A DNA stretch of 64,000 nt from Sphingomonadales bacterium (GCA_028868535.1 JAGWUH010000002.1:1-64000), one strand, 5' to 3'; shown: positions 10,072 through 19,198, numbered from the stretch's first letter. The notes: generated by a model not told the origin, from the letters alone. A program made the numbers and translations.

Positions 10072-11040
10072 TCAGGCGACGGCCGCCGTCTCCTCGAGAA
10101 ACGCGGCGAGCGCGGCGGTGACCGGCCCCGGGGCCTGCCAGGGGCTGAAGTGGCCGACGCCCGGCAGCCGAACGATCCGCACGTCGGGAACCTGGGCGGG
10201 GAGATCGTCGAGGTTGACCGGCGGGAGCGCGAAATCGTCCTCCCCCCAGAGCACCAGCGTCGGGATCGTCAGCGGCGGGGCGGCCGGGGGAAGTTCGGCC
10301 GGGAGCGCATAAGGCTCGTCCGGGGCGGGGACGACGACCGGGCTGGCGCGGTACCAGTTGAGCATGGCGACGGCGGCTTCGCCGTCCTGCCAGCGGCGGT
10401 AGAGCGCGGCGGCTTCGGCCGGTTCGATGTTGCCGAGGATGCCGAGCGCACCGCGCGCCAGCTCCCCCGCGGCGGCGAGGCGCGCGCCGATGCCCCGTGC
10501 CGGCGGGGCGGAGCGCGAGAAGGCGCGGACCAGGGTCGAGGCCAGGCCGTGCTCGCGGACGTGGTCGATGGTGGCGGGATCGCGGAACAGGCGGATGTAC
10601 TGGCTGGACTCGCGTTGCGCGCGGTCGAGGTAGAGCAGGCGCTGGTACGGCGTCGGGTGCGGGGCGTTGGCGATCACCGCGCGCGGGACGCGGCGGCTGA
10701 ACTGGCCGAGCGTGGCCACGATCCAGGCGATGACGCCGCCCCAGTCGTGGCCGACCACGGTGAAGCGCTCGATGCCGAGCGCGTCGGCGAGGGCGAAGAT
10801 GTCCGCCGCGAGCTTGTCCGGCGCATAATCGGCGACGGCGGGCGGTTTCGACGAGGCGCCGTAGCCGCGCTGGTCGGGCGCGATGCAGCGGTAGCGATCG
10901 GCCAGCGCGGCGACCTGGTGTCGCCAGGTGCGCCAGGATTCGGGAAAGCCGTGGAGGAACACCAGCGCCGGTGCGTCGCGGGGGCCGACGTCATGGACGT
11001 CGAGCGTGACGCCGGTGGACAGCGCGACCGGCGTCGGCAT
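10072..11040 (-). CDS. alpha/beta hydrolase, epoxide hydrolase-like
   Basis: A 322-residue alpha/beta-hydrolase. The oxyanion-hole HGFPESW, the nucleophile elbow VGHDWGG (Asp nucleophile, as in epoxide hydrolases and haloalkane dehalogenases) and the late LWGEDD and GVGHFSPWQAP (acid and His) are all present. The HGFPESW plus GHDWGG pair favours epoxide hydrolase over haloalkane dehalogenase. The ATG at 11040 lies two bases after the slipin stop, so it is the last gene of the bolA-NUDIX-slipin-hydrolase operon. The natural substrate cannot be told. Confidence 0.85.
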   Translation of the reverse strand: MPTPVALSTGVTLDVHDVGPRDAPALVFLHGFPESWRTWRHQVAALADRYRCIAPDQRGYGASSKPPAVADYAPDKLAADIFALADALGIERFTVVGHDWGGVIAWIVATLGQFSRRVPRAVIANAPHPTPYQRLLYLDRAQRESSQYIRLFRDPATIDHVREHGLASTLVRAFSRSAPPARGIGARLAAAGELARGALGILGNIEPAEAAALYRRWQDGEAAVAMLNWYRASPVVVPAPDEPYALPAELPPAAPPLTIPTLVLWGEDDFALPPVNLDDLPAQVPDVRIVRLPGVGHFSPWQAPGPVTAALAAFLEETAAVA

Positions 11041-11042
11041 CG

Positions 11043-11804
11043 TCACTTGCCCGCCAGCTTCTGCGCGGCTTCGAGCAGTTCGGTGGGGAACATCGCGACG
11101 ATCGTGCTGTTGTGCTCCACCCCGATCTCGCTGAGCGTCTGCAGGCGGCGCAGTTCGAGCGCGCCCGGGACCTCGCCGATCGTGCGCGCGGCCTGGGCGA
11201 GGGTCTCGCTGGCCTCGCGCTCGCCCTCGGCCTTGATGATGCGGGCGCGCTTCTCGCGGATCGCCTCGGCCTCGCGGGCGATGGCGCGTTGCATCTGCTC
11301 GGGAATGTCGAGGTCCTTGATCTCCACCGCGTCGACGGTGACGCCCCATTGCCGGCAGGTCTGCGCGAGCAGGTCGAGCAGGCGGGCGTTGATCGCGGCG
11401 CGGTCCTTGAGCATCTGGTCGAGGTCCGACTGGCCGATCGCATCGCGCATCCCGGTTTCCGCGGCCTGGACCACGGCCGCCTGCCAGTTGACCACCGAGG
11501 TGATCACCCGCGCGGGATCGACCGCGCGGTACCACAGCACCGCGTTGACGCGGACGGCGACGCCGTCGCGGGTGACCGTCTCCTGCGTATCGAGCGCGAA
11601 GGTGACGACGCGCAGGTCGACCTTGACCACGCGGTCGATCAGCGGGATCAGCCAGAACCAGCCCGGGCCCTTGGTGGCGGCGAGGCGGCCGAGGCGGAAG
11701 ACGACGCCGCGCTGGTATTCCTGGTTCACGCCGAAGCTCTTCAGCGCGAGGACGAGGGCGACGATGAGGACGAGGAAGCCGAAGCCGGAAAACGCGCCTG
11801 CCAT
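11043..11804 (-). CDS. slipin (SPFH/band 7, stomatin-like) membrane protein
   Basis: A 253-residue SPFH-domain protein: an N-terminal membrane hairpin (GFLVLIVALVLALKSF, residues about 8-23), then the band-7 core from VNQEYQRGVVFRLGR through GWFWLIPLIDRVVKVDLR to the helical IPEQMQRAIAREAEAIREKR region. Slipins organise membrane microdomains and usually pair with an NfeD partner protein; no NfeD gene is adjacent here. Its operon neighbours are a NUDIX hydrolase upstream and an epoxide hydrolase-like gene downstream. Confidence 0.88.
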   Translation of the reverse strand: MAGAFSGFGFLVLIVALVLALKSFGVNQEYQRGVVFRLGRLAATKGPGWFWLIPLIDRVVKVDLRVVTFALDTQETVTRDGVAVRVNAVLWYRAVDPARVITSVVNWQAAVVQAAETGMRDAIGQSDLDQMLKDRAAINARLLDLLAQTCRQWGVTVDAVEIKDLDIPEQMQRAIAREAEAIREKRARIIKAEGEREASETLAQAARTIGEVPGALELRRLQTLSEIGVEHNSTIVAMFPTELLEAAQKLAGK

Positions 11805-11816
11805 GGTTCGCGCCTT

Positions 11817-12284
11817 TCAGAGCAGTTTCAGGATTTCCAGCGGATAGATGGTTTCGGTCCAGGACGCGAGGTCTTCGCGGGTGAACCAGCGATGTTCCTG
11901 CATGACCTCGCGTTCGAGCGCGGTGTGGCCGTGGGTGTGGACCCGGTCGTGCGGGGCGGCGACGCGGAAGTAGCGCTCGTCCGCGGTGATGGCTTCGCCG
12001 GTGAAGATGACGAAATCGGCGACGATGCGGTGGACTTCCGGCCCGGGGGGCAGGTCGAGCCCGGTTTCCTCGCGCAGTTCGCGGCGGGCGGCCGCGGCGT
12101 AGGCCTCGCCGGCGTCGCATTCGCCGCCGGGGGTGCACCAGAACGCGGGGACGCCGGCGGGGGTGAAGCGGAACAGCAGCAGGCGTCCGGCGGGATCGGT
12201 CAGCAGGATGCGGGCGGCGCGGCGCAGGCGGCGGCCGGGCGTGGGGATGGCATCGGGTTCATGCACGCCGGGACGGTCATGCAT
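11817..12284 (-). CDS. NUDIX hydrolase
   Basis: A 155-residue NUDIX hydrolase with an intact NUDIX box (GGECDAGEAY followed by AARRELREETGL), preceded by RILLTDPAGRLLLFRF. The family hydrolyses nucleoside diphosphates linked to another moiety; the sequence does not reveal which. The ATG at 12284 lies inside the last codons of bolA (8-bp overlap), indicating coupled translation. Confidence 0.88.
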   Translation of the reverse strand: MHDRPGVHEPDAIPTPGRRLRRAARILLTDPAGRLLLFRFTPAGVPAFWCTPGGECDAGEAYAAAARRELREETGLDLPPGPEVHRIVADFVIFTGEAITADERYFRVAAPHDRVHTHGHTALEREVMQEHRWFTREDLASWTETIYPLEILKLL

Positions 12285-12549
12285 CGGGTGCGGTGGCCCT
12301 GATCGCGAGGGCGTGGACGCGCTGGCCGGGCAGGTCGCCCAGCGCGGCGTTGACCGCGCGCTGGCGCTGGACGCGGTTCAGCCCCGCGAACGCCGCGCTC
12401 TCGATGACGACGGTGAAGTGCGATTCGCCCGAGCCGTCGTGGCCGGCGTGGCCGAGGTGGCTGGCGCTGTCGTTGATGACCTCGAGCCGGGTGGGGGCGA
12501 AGGCGGCGGTCAGGCGTTGTTCGATTTCCTGTGCGATAGGGCCGGTCAT
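12277..12549 (-). CDS. BolA family protein
   Basis: A 90-residue BolA-type protein; the family works with monothiol glutaredoxins in Fe-S cluster trafficking and iron signalling. The N-terminal IEQRLTAAFAPTRLEVINDS and the central SHFTVVIES...RVQRQRAVNAAL are characteristic, and the C-terminal VHALAIRA completes the fold. It is the first gene of the minus-strand operon and is divergent, by 50 bp, from the J-domain gene, an arrangement frequently seen in alphaproteobacteria. Confidence 0.92.
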   Translation of the reverse strand: MTGPIAQEIEQRLTAAFAPTRLEVINDSASHLGHAGHDGSGESHFTVVIESAAFAGLNRVQRQRAVNAALGDLPGQRVHALAIRATAPDA

Positions 12550-12599
12550 GCGTTCTCCTTGCCCTTTCCTTCTAGCCGCTTTGCTCCCATCTGGAAGGG

Positions 12600-13202
12600 G
12601 TGAAGCATGATCGATTCCATGGACGGGTGAACGGTTCGACGCGGATGTGCGACTGGCCGGCGTGTGGGGAGACCGGCGAGTTCCGGGCACCGGGGGCGGT
12701 GCCTTCGGGGTTCGACGGGCCCGGGGCCTATCGCTGGTTCTGTCTCGAGCACGTCCGCCAGTTCAACGCCGGCTACGACTATTTCGCGGGCATGACGGCG
12801 GAGGACATCCTGGCCGCGCAATCGCCGATCCACGGCTGGGAGCGCGAGAGCCGGGTGTTCCGCGCCGACCCGTTCGCGCAGAATCCGCGCTGGGGGGACT
12901 TTGCCGATCCGCTCGACGCGATCGGCGCGCACATGCGGATGCGCGTGCGCACGCCGGAGGACATGGCGGCGGAGCGCGCGCGCAATGCCGCGATGAGCCT
13001 GCTGACGCCCGACGAGCGCAAGGCGATGGAGGTGCTGGGGCTGGCCGCCGGCGCGGATCGCAAGGCGCTGCGGGGGCGTTATTCGGAGCTGGTGCGGCGC
13101 TATCATCCCGATCGCAATGGCGGCGATCGCAGTTTCGAGGCGAAGCTGCAGGGGGTGGTGGAGGCCTACCAGGTGTTGCGCAGGAGCGTGGCGTTCGCCT
13201 GA
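12600..13202 (+). CDS. J-domain (DnaJ-like) protein
   Basis: A 200-residue protein starting at GTG 12600. The C-terminal 60-70 residues form a J domain with the HPD signature (LVRRYHPDRNGGD) preceded by AMEVLGLAAGADRKALRGRY, so it should stimulate an Hsp70 ATPase. The N-terminal half has two Cys-containing knots (CDWPACGETGEF and FCLEHVR) that may bind a metal. In many alphaproteobacteria this gene sits between bolA and cobS; here the bolA side is kept but cobS lies 9.4 kb away. Confidence 0.88.
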   Translation: MKHDRFHGRVNGSTRMCDWPACGETGEFRAPGAVPSGFDGPGAYRWFCLEHVRQFNAGYDYFAGMTAEDILAAQSPIHGWERESRVFRADPFAQNPRWGDFADPLDAIGAHMRMRVRTPEDMAAERARNAAMSLLTPDERKAMEVLGLAAGADRKALRGRYSELVRRYHPDRNGGDRSFEAKLQGVVEAYQVLRRSVAFA

Positions 13203-13296
13203 CGGCGGCGGTGCCGGCGCGACGAGGCAGCGATAAGGGCTATTCCAGAGCACCGCCTTGACGGACTTGGGCGGGATTAATGATACATCCCGGTTT

Positions 13297-15234
13297 ATGG
13301 GATTGGCCGGATGGATCAGCAAGCGGTGGCACCGCGCGACCAGTGCGTCGGGATTCGAGGTGGCCCAGGTCCTCAAGGTCCAGCGGCAGATTCCGCCGCT
13401 TTACGCGCTGCTCTCGTTCACCGCGGCATCGGTGGCGTTCACCCATCGGCACGTCGCGCCGCTGGTGCTGACCGCCTACATTCCCGGCGCGCTGATCCTG
13501 CTCTGCCTGTGGCGGCTGGTGCGCTGGGCGACGGCGCCGTGCCAGGAAGACATCAGCCGGCGGCAGGCGATCGTGCAGTTGCGGCGCATGACCTGGATCG
13601 CGGGAATCCTGGCCGGGGCCTTCGTGGCCTGGGCGATCGTGCTCGACCAGTATGGCGATGCGACGCTGCAGGGCCATGTCGCGATATCGGTGGCGATCAC
13701 CGTGCTGGGGTGCGTGTTTTGCCTGGGCTATCATCCCAAGGCGGCGCTGGCGCACTGGCTCGTCGTCGTCGGCACGTTCTCGACCTATTGCTTCTTCAAG
13801 GATTCGGAGGCGACCACCGCCATCGCCCTCAACATCGCGCTGGTCAGCGCGCTGATCCTCAAGGCGATGGTCGATTCGTTCGCATCGTTCGTGAACCTCG
13901 AGCGTTCGACGCATGCGCTGGAGCAGAAGCAGAACGAGGCGCACGAGCTGAGCGCGGAGAACGCCGCGCTGGCTCAGACCGATTTCCTCACCGGATTGCC
14001 CAACCGGCGCTTCTTCTTTCGCCAGCTCGAGACGCTGCTGGGGTGTCCTGACGCGCCGTTCGCGGTGGGGCTGATGGACCTCGACGGCTTCAAGTCGGTC
14101 AACGACACCTATGGCCACGCGCAGGGCGACCAGCTGCTGGTCGCGGTGGCGTCGCGGCTGGGTGCGGCGGCGGGCGAGCTGATCACGGTGGCGCGGCTGG
14201 GCGGCGACGAGTTCGGCTTCCTGATGCGGCTGGCGCCGGACCAGGCGCTGGCGCAGGGCCAGGCCTTGTGCGACGCGATCCGTGCGCCGGTCGAGCTGAC
14301 CGTGGCGTCGATCAACGTCGGGTGCTCGATGGGGATCGCCGTGCCTTCGGCGAGCTGTCGCACGGCGGGGGAGCTGTTCGAGCGCGCGGATTCGGCGCTG
14401 TACCACGCCAAGGACCGGCGGCGCGGCGGCTGCATCATGTTCTCGCCCAGCCTGGAGGACGTCATCCGCTCGGGCCAAAAGGCGGCGGCGGCGTTCCAGT
14501 CGGCCGACCTGGAGCAGGAACTGTCGGTCGTGTTCCAGCCGATCTTCGACATCCAGCGGCGGATGCTGGTCGGCGTGGAGGCGCTCGCGCGGTGGCATTC
14601 ACCCAGCATCGGTGTGGTCGCGCCGGAGCAGCTGATTTCCGCCGCCGAGCGCACCGGGATGGCGCGGCAGACGACGACGGTCCTGTTCCGCAAGGCGCTG
14701 CGCGCGGGGACCATGCTGCCGGCGGGAACGCGGCTCACCTTCAACCTGTCGGCGCTCGACCTTGCGGACGACCGCACGGTGTCGGTCCTGCTCGCCGAAG
14801 TCGAGGCTTCGGGGCTGGCGGCGGAGCGGATCGTGTTCGAATTGACCGAGCACTCGGTGATCGCCGACCTCCAGACGGTGCGCCGGTCGCTCGACAGGCT
14901 GAAGGGGGCGGGGGCGCAGCTCGCGCTCGACGACTTCGGCACCGGCTATTCGAGCCTGTCGCTGCTGCACGAGCTGCCCTTCGACTTCCTCAAGATCGAT
15001 CGCAGCTTCGCCGCGCAGCTGAGCGACCCGACCGGGCGGCGGCTGGTCGAGGCGATCCGGGGCCTGGCCGATACCCTGTCGCTGCGCTGCGTGCTGGAGG
15101 GGATCGAGACGCAGAACCAGCTCGACGAGGCGGTGGCGGCCGGATTCGAATATGCGCAGGGCTATCACCTCGCCCGGCCGGGACCGATCGATGCGGCCCT
15201 GGCGGGGCAGGGGCTGATGTCCATCGCGGCGTGA
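13297..15234 (+). CDS. membrane GGDEF-EAL protein, c-di-GMP cyclase/phosphodiesterase
   Basis: A 645-residue inner-membrane protein with about five to six hydrophobic segments in the first 200 residues, a short coiled segment (LEQKQNEAHELSAENAALA), a GGDEF domain (LGGDEFGF, about residue 303) and an EAL domain (VEALARW, about 427). The EAL residues for metal and catalysis are present: NLSALDL, FELTEHS, DDFGTGYSSL, KIDRSF and LEGIET, so both activities may be real. The ATG at 13297 is chosen; a TTG at 13258 would add 13 residues. Membrane topology suggests that it senses an envelope signal. Confidence 0.92.
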   Translation: MGLAGWISKRWHRATSASGFEVAQVLKVQRQIPPLYALLSFTAASVAFTHRHVAPLVLTAYIPGALILLCLWRLVRWATAPCQEDISRRQAIVQLRRMTWIAGILAGAFVAWAIVLDQYGDATLQGHVAISVAITVLGCVFCLGYHPKAALAHWLVVVGTFSTYCFFKDSEATTAIALNIALVSALILKAMVDSFASFVNLERSTHALEQKQNEAHELSAENAALAQTDFLTGLPNRRFFFRQLETLLGCPDAPFAVGLMDLDGFKSVNDTYGHAQGDQLLVAVASRLGAAAGELITVARLGGDEFGFLMRLAPDQALAQGQALCDAIRAPVELTVASINVGCSMGIAVPSASCRTAGELFERADSALYHAKDRRRGGCIMFSPSLEDVIRSGQKAAAAFQSADLEQELSVVFQPIFDIQRRMLVGVEALARWHSPSIGVVAPEQLISAAERTGMARQTTTVLFRKALRAGTMLPAGTRLTFNLSALDLADDRTVSVLLAEVEASGLAAERIVFELTEHSVIADLQTVRRSLDRLKGAGAQLALDDFGTGYSSLSLLHELPFDFLKIDRSFAAQLSDPTGRRLVEAIRGLADTLSLRCVLEGIETQNQLDEAVAAGFEYAQGYHLARPGPIDAALAGQGLMSIAA

Positions 15235-15253
15235 GCCGGCAGGAACAGTTGAA

Positions 15254-16144
15254 CTAGCCCGCGGTGTCGGCGGCCTGCGCCCGCATCGCGGCGATGAAGG
15301 CGCGGACCGACGGCAGCCAGGCGCGGTTGGCGGGAAAGACGAGGTGGACGGGCAAGGGCGGCGGCGCGTGATCGGGAAGCAGCTCGACGAGACTGCCGTC
15401 CGCCAGTGCGTCGCGCACCTGGTAGCTCAGCATGTTGGCGATGCCGGTGCCGGCACGTGCGGCGGCGAGGGCGGCGTCGAGCGAATTGACCGTCAGGCGC
15501 GGGGTGACGGCGACCTTCCGCGCCGCGGTCGGTCCGAAGCGCCAGGTGTGCGAGACGCGGACATTGTCGCCGAGGATGGCGTGGTGGCGGGCGAGATCGG
15601 CGGGGGCCTGCGGCGTGCCCATGCGTGCGCAGTAGGCGGGGCTGGCGACGATGGCCTGGCGCACTTCGCCGATGCGGGTGGCGATCAGCGCGCTGTCCGC
15701 CAGCGGGCCGACGCGCACGGCGACGTCGATGCCTTCCTCCACCAGGCGGACATTGCGATCGACCAGCAGCAGGCGGATCGCCAGCGCCGCGTGCCGTTGC
15801 AGCAGTTCCGCGACCACCGGGACGACGCGGAGGCGGCCGAACATGACCGGGGCGGTGATGGCCAGGTCGCCGGCGGGCTCGGAGCGGTCGCCGGCGACGG
15901 CGCGTTCGGCATCGTCGAGCTGGGTGAGGATGGCGCGCGCGCGATCGAGCAGGAGCGTGCCCGCGGGGGTGAGCGTGACGCGCCGCGTCGAGCGCTGGAA
16001 CAGCGCCGAGCCGAGATGGCCTTCCAGCGCGGCGATGGTGCGGGTGATGACCGACGGCGAGACGCCGGTACGGCGCGCGGCTTCCGCGAAACTGGCCTGT
16101 TCGGCGACCGCGACGAAAGCCTTGAGCGCGGCGAAGCGATCCAT
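15254..16144 (-). CDS. LysR-family transcriptional regulator
   Basis: A 296-residue LysR-type regulator with the N-terminal winged HTH (FVAVAEQASFAEAARRTGVS, then SPSVITRTIAALEGHLGSALF) and a substrate-binding domain from about residue 90. The ATG at 16144 (MDRFAALKAF) is preferred over an upstream in-frame codon at 16165. It is divergent from the flavin-type gene at 16225 across 80 bp, the usual arrangement for a LysR protein that controls its neighbour. Confidence 0.92.
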   Translation of the reverse strand: MDRFAALKAFVAVAEQASFAEAARRTGVSPSVITRTIAALEGHLGSALFQRSTRRVTLTPAGTLLLDRARAILTQLDDAERAVAGDRSEPAGDLAITAPVMFGRLRVVPVVAELLQRHAALAIRLLLVDRNVRLVEEGIDVAVRVGPLADSALIATRIGEVRQAIVASPAYCARMGTPQAPADLARHHAILGDNVRVSHTWRFGPTAARKVAVTPRLTVNSLDAALAAARAGTGIANMLSYQVRDALADGSLVELLPDHAPPPLPVHLVFPANRAWLPSVRAFIAAMRAQAADTAG

Positions 16145-16224
16145 GGATTGTTGCTCACACGGCAATGAAGGATTGCGAAGTCTAGCGATTATCGTCGCAT
16201 CTGGAAGGGCCCATATTGCCCGGC

Positions 16225-16776
16225 ATGGCAGCGCAGTACTTCAGGCAGATGTTCGGGCCGGCGGCACGTGCCGCGCAAGGCGAGGCGGGCTCGCGCGCAG
16301 GCTATGCGGTGCGGGAGGCCGTGGCCGACGGCCCGGACCTGCTGACGCGGCGCGAGCTGGACTTCATCGCCGCGCGCGACAGCTTCTATCTTGGCAGCAT
16401 CACCCCGACCGGCTGGCCCTACATCCAGCATCGCGGCGGGCCGCCGGGCTTTCTCCACGCGATCGGGCCGAACCGGCTCGGCTTCGTCGAGCAGCCGGGA
16501 AACCGGCAGTTCATCACCCAGGGCAACCTGCAGGACAACGATCGCGTCGCGCTGTTCCTGATCGACCAGGCCGCGCGGCGGCGGCTGAAGCTGATCGGCC
16601 ATGCCCGCGGCCTTGCCGACGGCGCGGGCGAGACGGGCGAGGGCCCGTTCGTCGTCATCGAGATCGACGTGATCGGGTTGGACTGGAACTGCCCGCAGTT
16701 CATCACGCCGCGGTTCACGCGCGAGGAGGCGATGCGGGCCATCGCGGAAGGAGACGGGACATGGCGGGCGCGTTGA
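16225..16776 (+). CDS. pyridoxamine 5'-phosphate oxidase-fold flavoprotein
   Basis: A 183-residue split-barrel protein of the pyridoxamine-phosphate-oxidase-like family. The segment from DFIAARDSFYLGSITPTGWP through QHRGGPPGFLH, GNRQFITQGNLQDNDRVALFL and the C-terminal NCPQFITPRFT is typical of the class annotated as FMN-binding, GNAT- or LysR-linked oxidoreductases. The ATG at 16225 is chosen over an upstream TTG at 16216. The divergent LysR gene is the probable regulator, and a tautomerase and a transporter follow. Substrate unknown. Confidence 0.8.
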   Translation: MAAQYFRQMFGPAARAAQGEAGSRAGYAVREAVADGPDLLTRRELDFIAARDSFYLGSITPTGWPYIQHRGGPPGFLHAIGPNRLGFVEQPGNRQFITQGNLQDNDRVALFLIDQAARRRLKLIGHARGLADGAGETGEGPFVVIEIDVIGLDWNCPQFITPRFTREEAMRAIAEGDGTWRAR

Positions 16777-16885
16777 CCTGCGGCGTGCATCCCCTCGGGC
16801 TGGCAGTGCCCGACCGGGCCCGGGGCGGCCACGCGGCATGTCATCCGCATCGCGTTCGCGACGCCGTTCGGAGGAGGAGACGCTT

Positions 16886-17101
16886 GTGCCCTACGTCAAC
16901 ATCCGCGTGACCCGCGAGGGCGTCAGCGCCGCGCAGAAGGCGCGGCTGATCGCCGGGGTGACGGACCTGCTGGCGGCGACGCTGGGAAAGAATCCGGCGA
17001 CGACCGTTGTCGTCATCGACGAGGTGGATCCCGACAACTGGGGGATCGGCGGGCTGCCGGTGGCGGATGTCCGCGCCGGCCAGGGAAAGGACGTGCGATG
17101 A
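16886..17101 (+). CDS. 4-oxalocrotonate tautomerase family protein
   Basis: A 71-residue tautomerase-superfamily protein. Translation from GTG 16886 gives Met-Pro-Tyr, so that removal of Met exposes the N-terminal proline which is the catalytic base in this family. PYVNIRVTREGVSAAQKARL and the ATTVVVIDEVDPDNWGIGG segment (with the downstream loop) fit. GGAGGAG lies about 10 bases upstream of the GTG. The stop overlaps the next gene as ATGA. Confidence 0.85.
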   Translation: MPYVNIRVTREGVSAAQKARLIAGVTDLLAATLGKNPATTVVVIDEVDPDNWGIGGLPVADVRAGQGKDVR

Positions 17102-17550
17102 ACGCTGCCAGTGCGCCGACCTATGCGGCGATCATGTTCGCCACGGGAATCGGCATTCCGGTGATGGCGGCGCTGAACGCGGGGCTGGGGCAGCGGCTCG
17201 GCAGCCCGGTGGCGGCGTCGGTGGTGCTGTTCGCGGTGGCGCTGGCGTGTTCGCTGCTGGCGCTTCTGCTGGCGGGCGCATCGCTGCGCGGGCTGGCCGG
17301 GATCTCCGACGCCCGGCTGCTCGGCGGCGGGTGCTTCGTCGCCGCCTATGTGCTGGCGGTCACGGCGATCGCGCCGCGGTTCGGGTTGGGCAACGCGGTG
17401 TTCTTCGTGCTGATCGGGCAGATGGCGAGCGCCGCCGCGATCGACCACTTCGCCCTGCTGGGGGCGGTGCGGTCGCCGGTGACGGCGGCGCGGGCACTGG
17501 GCATCGCGCTGATGGCGGCGGGGGTGTTCTTCGCGCGCCGGCCGGTTTGA
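17098..17550 (+). CDS. DMT-family (DUF606/YdcZ-like) inner-membrane protein
   Basis: A 150-residue, almost entirely hydrophobic protein with five predicted membrane segments, similar in pattern to the YdcZ/DUF606 half-size members of the drug/metabolite transporter superfamily (IPVMAALNAGLGQRLGSPV then FGLGNAVFFVLIGQMASAAAIDH). It overlaps the tautomerase gene by four bases. Its stop codon abuts the convergent SRPBCC gene directly (17550/17551). Cargo is unknown. Confidence 0.78.
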   Translation: MNAASAPTYAAIMFATGIGIPVMAALNAGLGQRLGSPVAASVVLFAVALACSLLALLLAGASLRGLAGISDARLLGGGCFVAAYVLAVTAIAPRFGLGNAVFFVLIGQMASAAAIDHFALLGAVRSPVTAARALGIALMAAGVFFARRPV

Positions 17551-17997
17551 TCAGGCGGCGGGGGCCTCGCAGAGTTCGGCCAACTGGGCGGCGCAGGTGG
17601 CCCAGCCCTGCTCGAAGCCCATGTCGCGGTGCTGGATCATCGCTTCCTCGCTCCAGTGGCGGGCGCGGGCGGTGTAGCGGGTGCCGTTGCCTTCCGGGGT
17701 GATTTCCCAGATGCCGATCATGAACGGCCCGGCCGGCTCGAGATCGGCGGTGATCGCGTCGGTGGTGGCGAAGCGGCGGCCTTCGTCCCAGGCCAGGAAC
17801 ACGCCGGACAGCCGGTTCACCTCGCCATCGGGGCCGTACATGACCGTGTCGGCGCGGCCACCCGGGCGGCGGTCCCAATGGGCGATTTCCGCGCGCCAGG
17901 GCCGGGGGCACCACCACTCGGCGAAGCGGTTGACCATGGCGTTCCAGACCATGGCGGGTTCGGCCTCGATCAGGCGGGTGACGACGAGTTCGTGCAT
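17551..17997 (-). CDS. SRPBCC (AHSA1-like) domain protein
   Basis: A 148-residue helix-grip protein of the START/AHSA1-like type: EAEPAMVWNAMVNRFAEWW near the start, the strand-rich middle, and the terminal helix MGFEQGWATCAAQLAEL. Such proteins bind hydrophobic ligands or act as small enzymes. It is the last gene of the seven-gene VOC/GST operon, 32 bases behind the third GST, and its end abuts the convergent transporter gene. Confidence 0.85.
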   Translation of the reverse strand: MHELVVTRLIEAEPAMVWNAMVNRFAEWWCPRPWRAEIAHWDRRPGGRADTVMYGPDGEVNRLSGVFLAWDEGRRFATTDAITADLEPAGPFMIGIWEITPEGNGTRYTARARHWSEEAMIQHRDMGFEQGWATCAAQLAELCEAPAA

Positions 17998-18029
17998 GGG
18001 TCTGGCTCCCGTGGGGTGGAGGGACGGTA

Positions 18030-18692
18030 TCAGTCGCGATCGGGCGCGCCGAGCGGGAAGTTGGGGCGCCAGGGGCGGGCCTCGTCGATGCAGCGGGCGA
18101 CGGCGGGCAGCGCGTTGAGATGCGCGCGCCAGGCCTTCAGGCGCGGCCAGCGCGCGGTGATCTCGTGCACCCAGTCGGCATAGAACAGCGATGGCGCGGC
18201 GGCGCATTCGACGAGGGTGATCGCGCGGCCGGGCGCGGGGCGGCCCGCCAGCCAGCGTTCGAGCCAGTCGTACGTGCGTTCGAGGTTGTCGCGAATGCGC
18301 CGGCAGGCGGCCGGATCGGGCGCGTCCTTGAAGATGTATTCGCCGATCATCCCCTGGACGACGTTCATCACGTAGTTGTCGAAGACGCGATCGAGCATGC
18401 GGGTCTGCACCGCGGCATCGGCGTCGGCCGGAATCAGGCCGGTGGCGCGCGGTTGGTGGACAACGAGGTGCTCGATGATCGACGTGGCCTCGAAGATCAC
18501 CGCCGCGCCGTCGGCCAGCACCGGGAACTTGCCGAGCGGGCCGGCGCGGGTGGTGACGAAGCGCCAGGCGTCGGTGTCGGTGGTGGTCTCGTCGAGCATG
18601 TGGAACGTGAACGGGATCTCGCAGGCGTAAAGCGGGATCAGCGCCTTCCAGGTGTAGGACGAGAACGGGTGGCCGTAGAGTGCGAGGGTCAT
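18030..18692 (-). CDS. glutathione S-transferase family protein (third of the array)
   Basis: A 220-residue GST-fold protein. The N-terminal thioredoxin-like domain shows LYGHPFSSYTWKAL, with Ser or Thr as candidate catalytic residue, GPLGKFPVLADG (cis-Pro) and FEATSIIEHL; an all-helical C-terminal domain follows. Its ATG overlaps the stop of the upstream VOC gene as ATGA. Sequence similarity to the other two GSTs of the cluster looks low, so this is not a simple tandem duplication. Confidence 0.88.
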   Translation of the reverse strand: MTLALYGHPFSSYTWKALIPLYACEIPFTFHMLDETTTDTDAWRFVTTRAGPLGKFPVLADGAAVIFEATSIIEHLVVHQPRATGLIPADADAAVQTRMLDRVFDNYVMNVVQGMIGEYIFKDAPDPAACRRIRDNLERTYDWLERWLAGRPAPGRAITLVECAAAPSLFYADWVHEITARWPRLKAWRAHLNALPAVARCIDEARPWRPNFPLGAPDRD

Positions 18693-19198
18693 GCGGGGGC
18701 TCCCGTGCCGGCGACGGCGGCCTCGATCGCGGCGATGTCGATCTTCCTCATCGTCATCATTGCCTGGAACGCGCGCTCGCGGACGCCGGGATCGGCGCTG
18801 GCCATCGCCGTGGTGAGCACGCGCGGGGTGATCTGCCACGAGATGCCCCACTTGTCCTTGCACCAGCCGCAGTTCGATTCGGCGCCGCCATCGGCGACGA
18901 GCGCGTTCCAGTAGCGGTCGGTCTGTTCCTGGCTGTCGGTGGCGACCTGGAACGAGAACGCCTCGGTGTGGCGGAACGCCGGGCCGCCGTTGAGGCCGAT
19001 GCAGGGGAAGCCGAGCACGGTGAAGGCGACGGTCAGCTCGTCGCCGGCCTTGCCGTCGGGGTAGTCGGAGGGGGCGTCGTCCGCCTTGCCGACGAAGCTG
19101 TGCGGGAACAGGCCGGCGTAGAACCGGGCGGCGGCGGCGGCGCCGCCATGGACCTCGCGGTCGAACCAGAGGCAGAGGATGGCGTCGGGAACGGTCAT
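18689..19198 (-). CDS. VOC-superfamily protein, PhnB/3-demethylubiquinone methyltransferase-like
   Basis: A 169-residue VOC protein of the PhnB-like group, with CLWFDREVHGGAAAAARFYAG at the start and the family-typical GDELTVAFTVLGFPCIGLNGG, AFSFQVATDSQEQTDRYW and GWCKDKWGISWQITP segments. Proteins of this group are often misannotated as methyltransferases; catalysis is not established. It is coupled by 4-bp overlaps at both ends to GST genes. The C-terminal MMTMRKIDIAAIEAA resembles the usual ending of the family. Confidence 0.88.
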   Translation of the reverse strand: MTVPDAILCLWFDREVHGGAAAAARFYAGLFPHSFVGKADDAPSDYPDGKAGDELTVAFTVLGFPCIGLNGGPAFRHTEAFSFQVATDSQEQTDRYWNALVADGGAESNCGWCKDKWGISWQITPRVLTTAMASADPGVRERAFQAMMTMRKIDIAAIEAAVAGTGAPA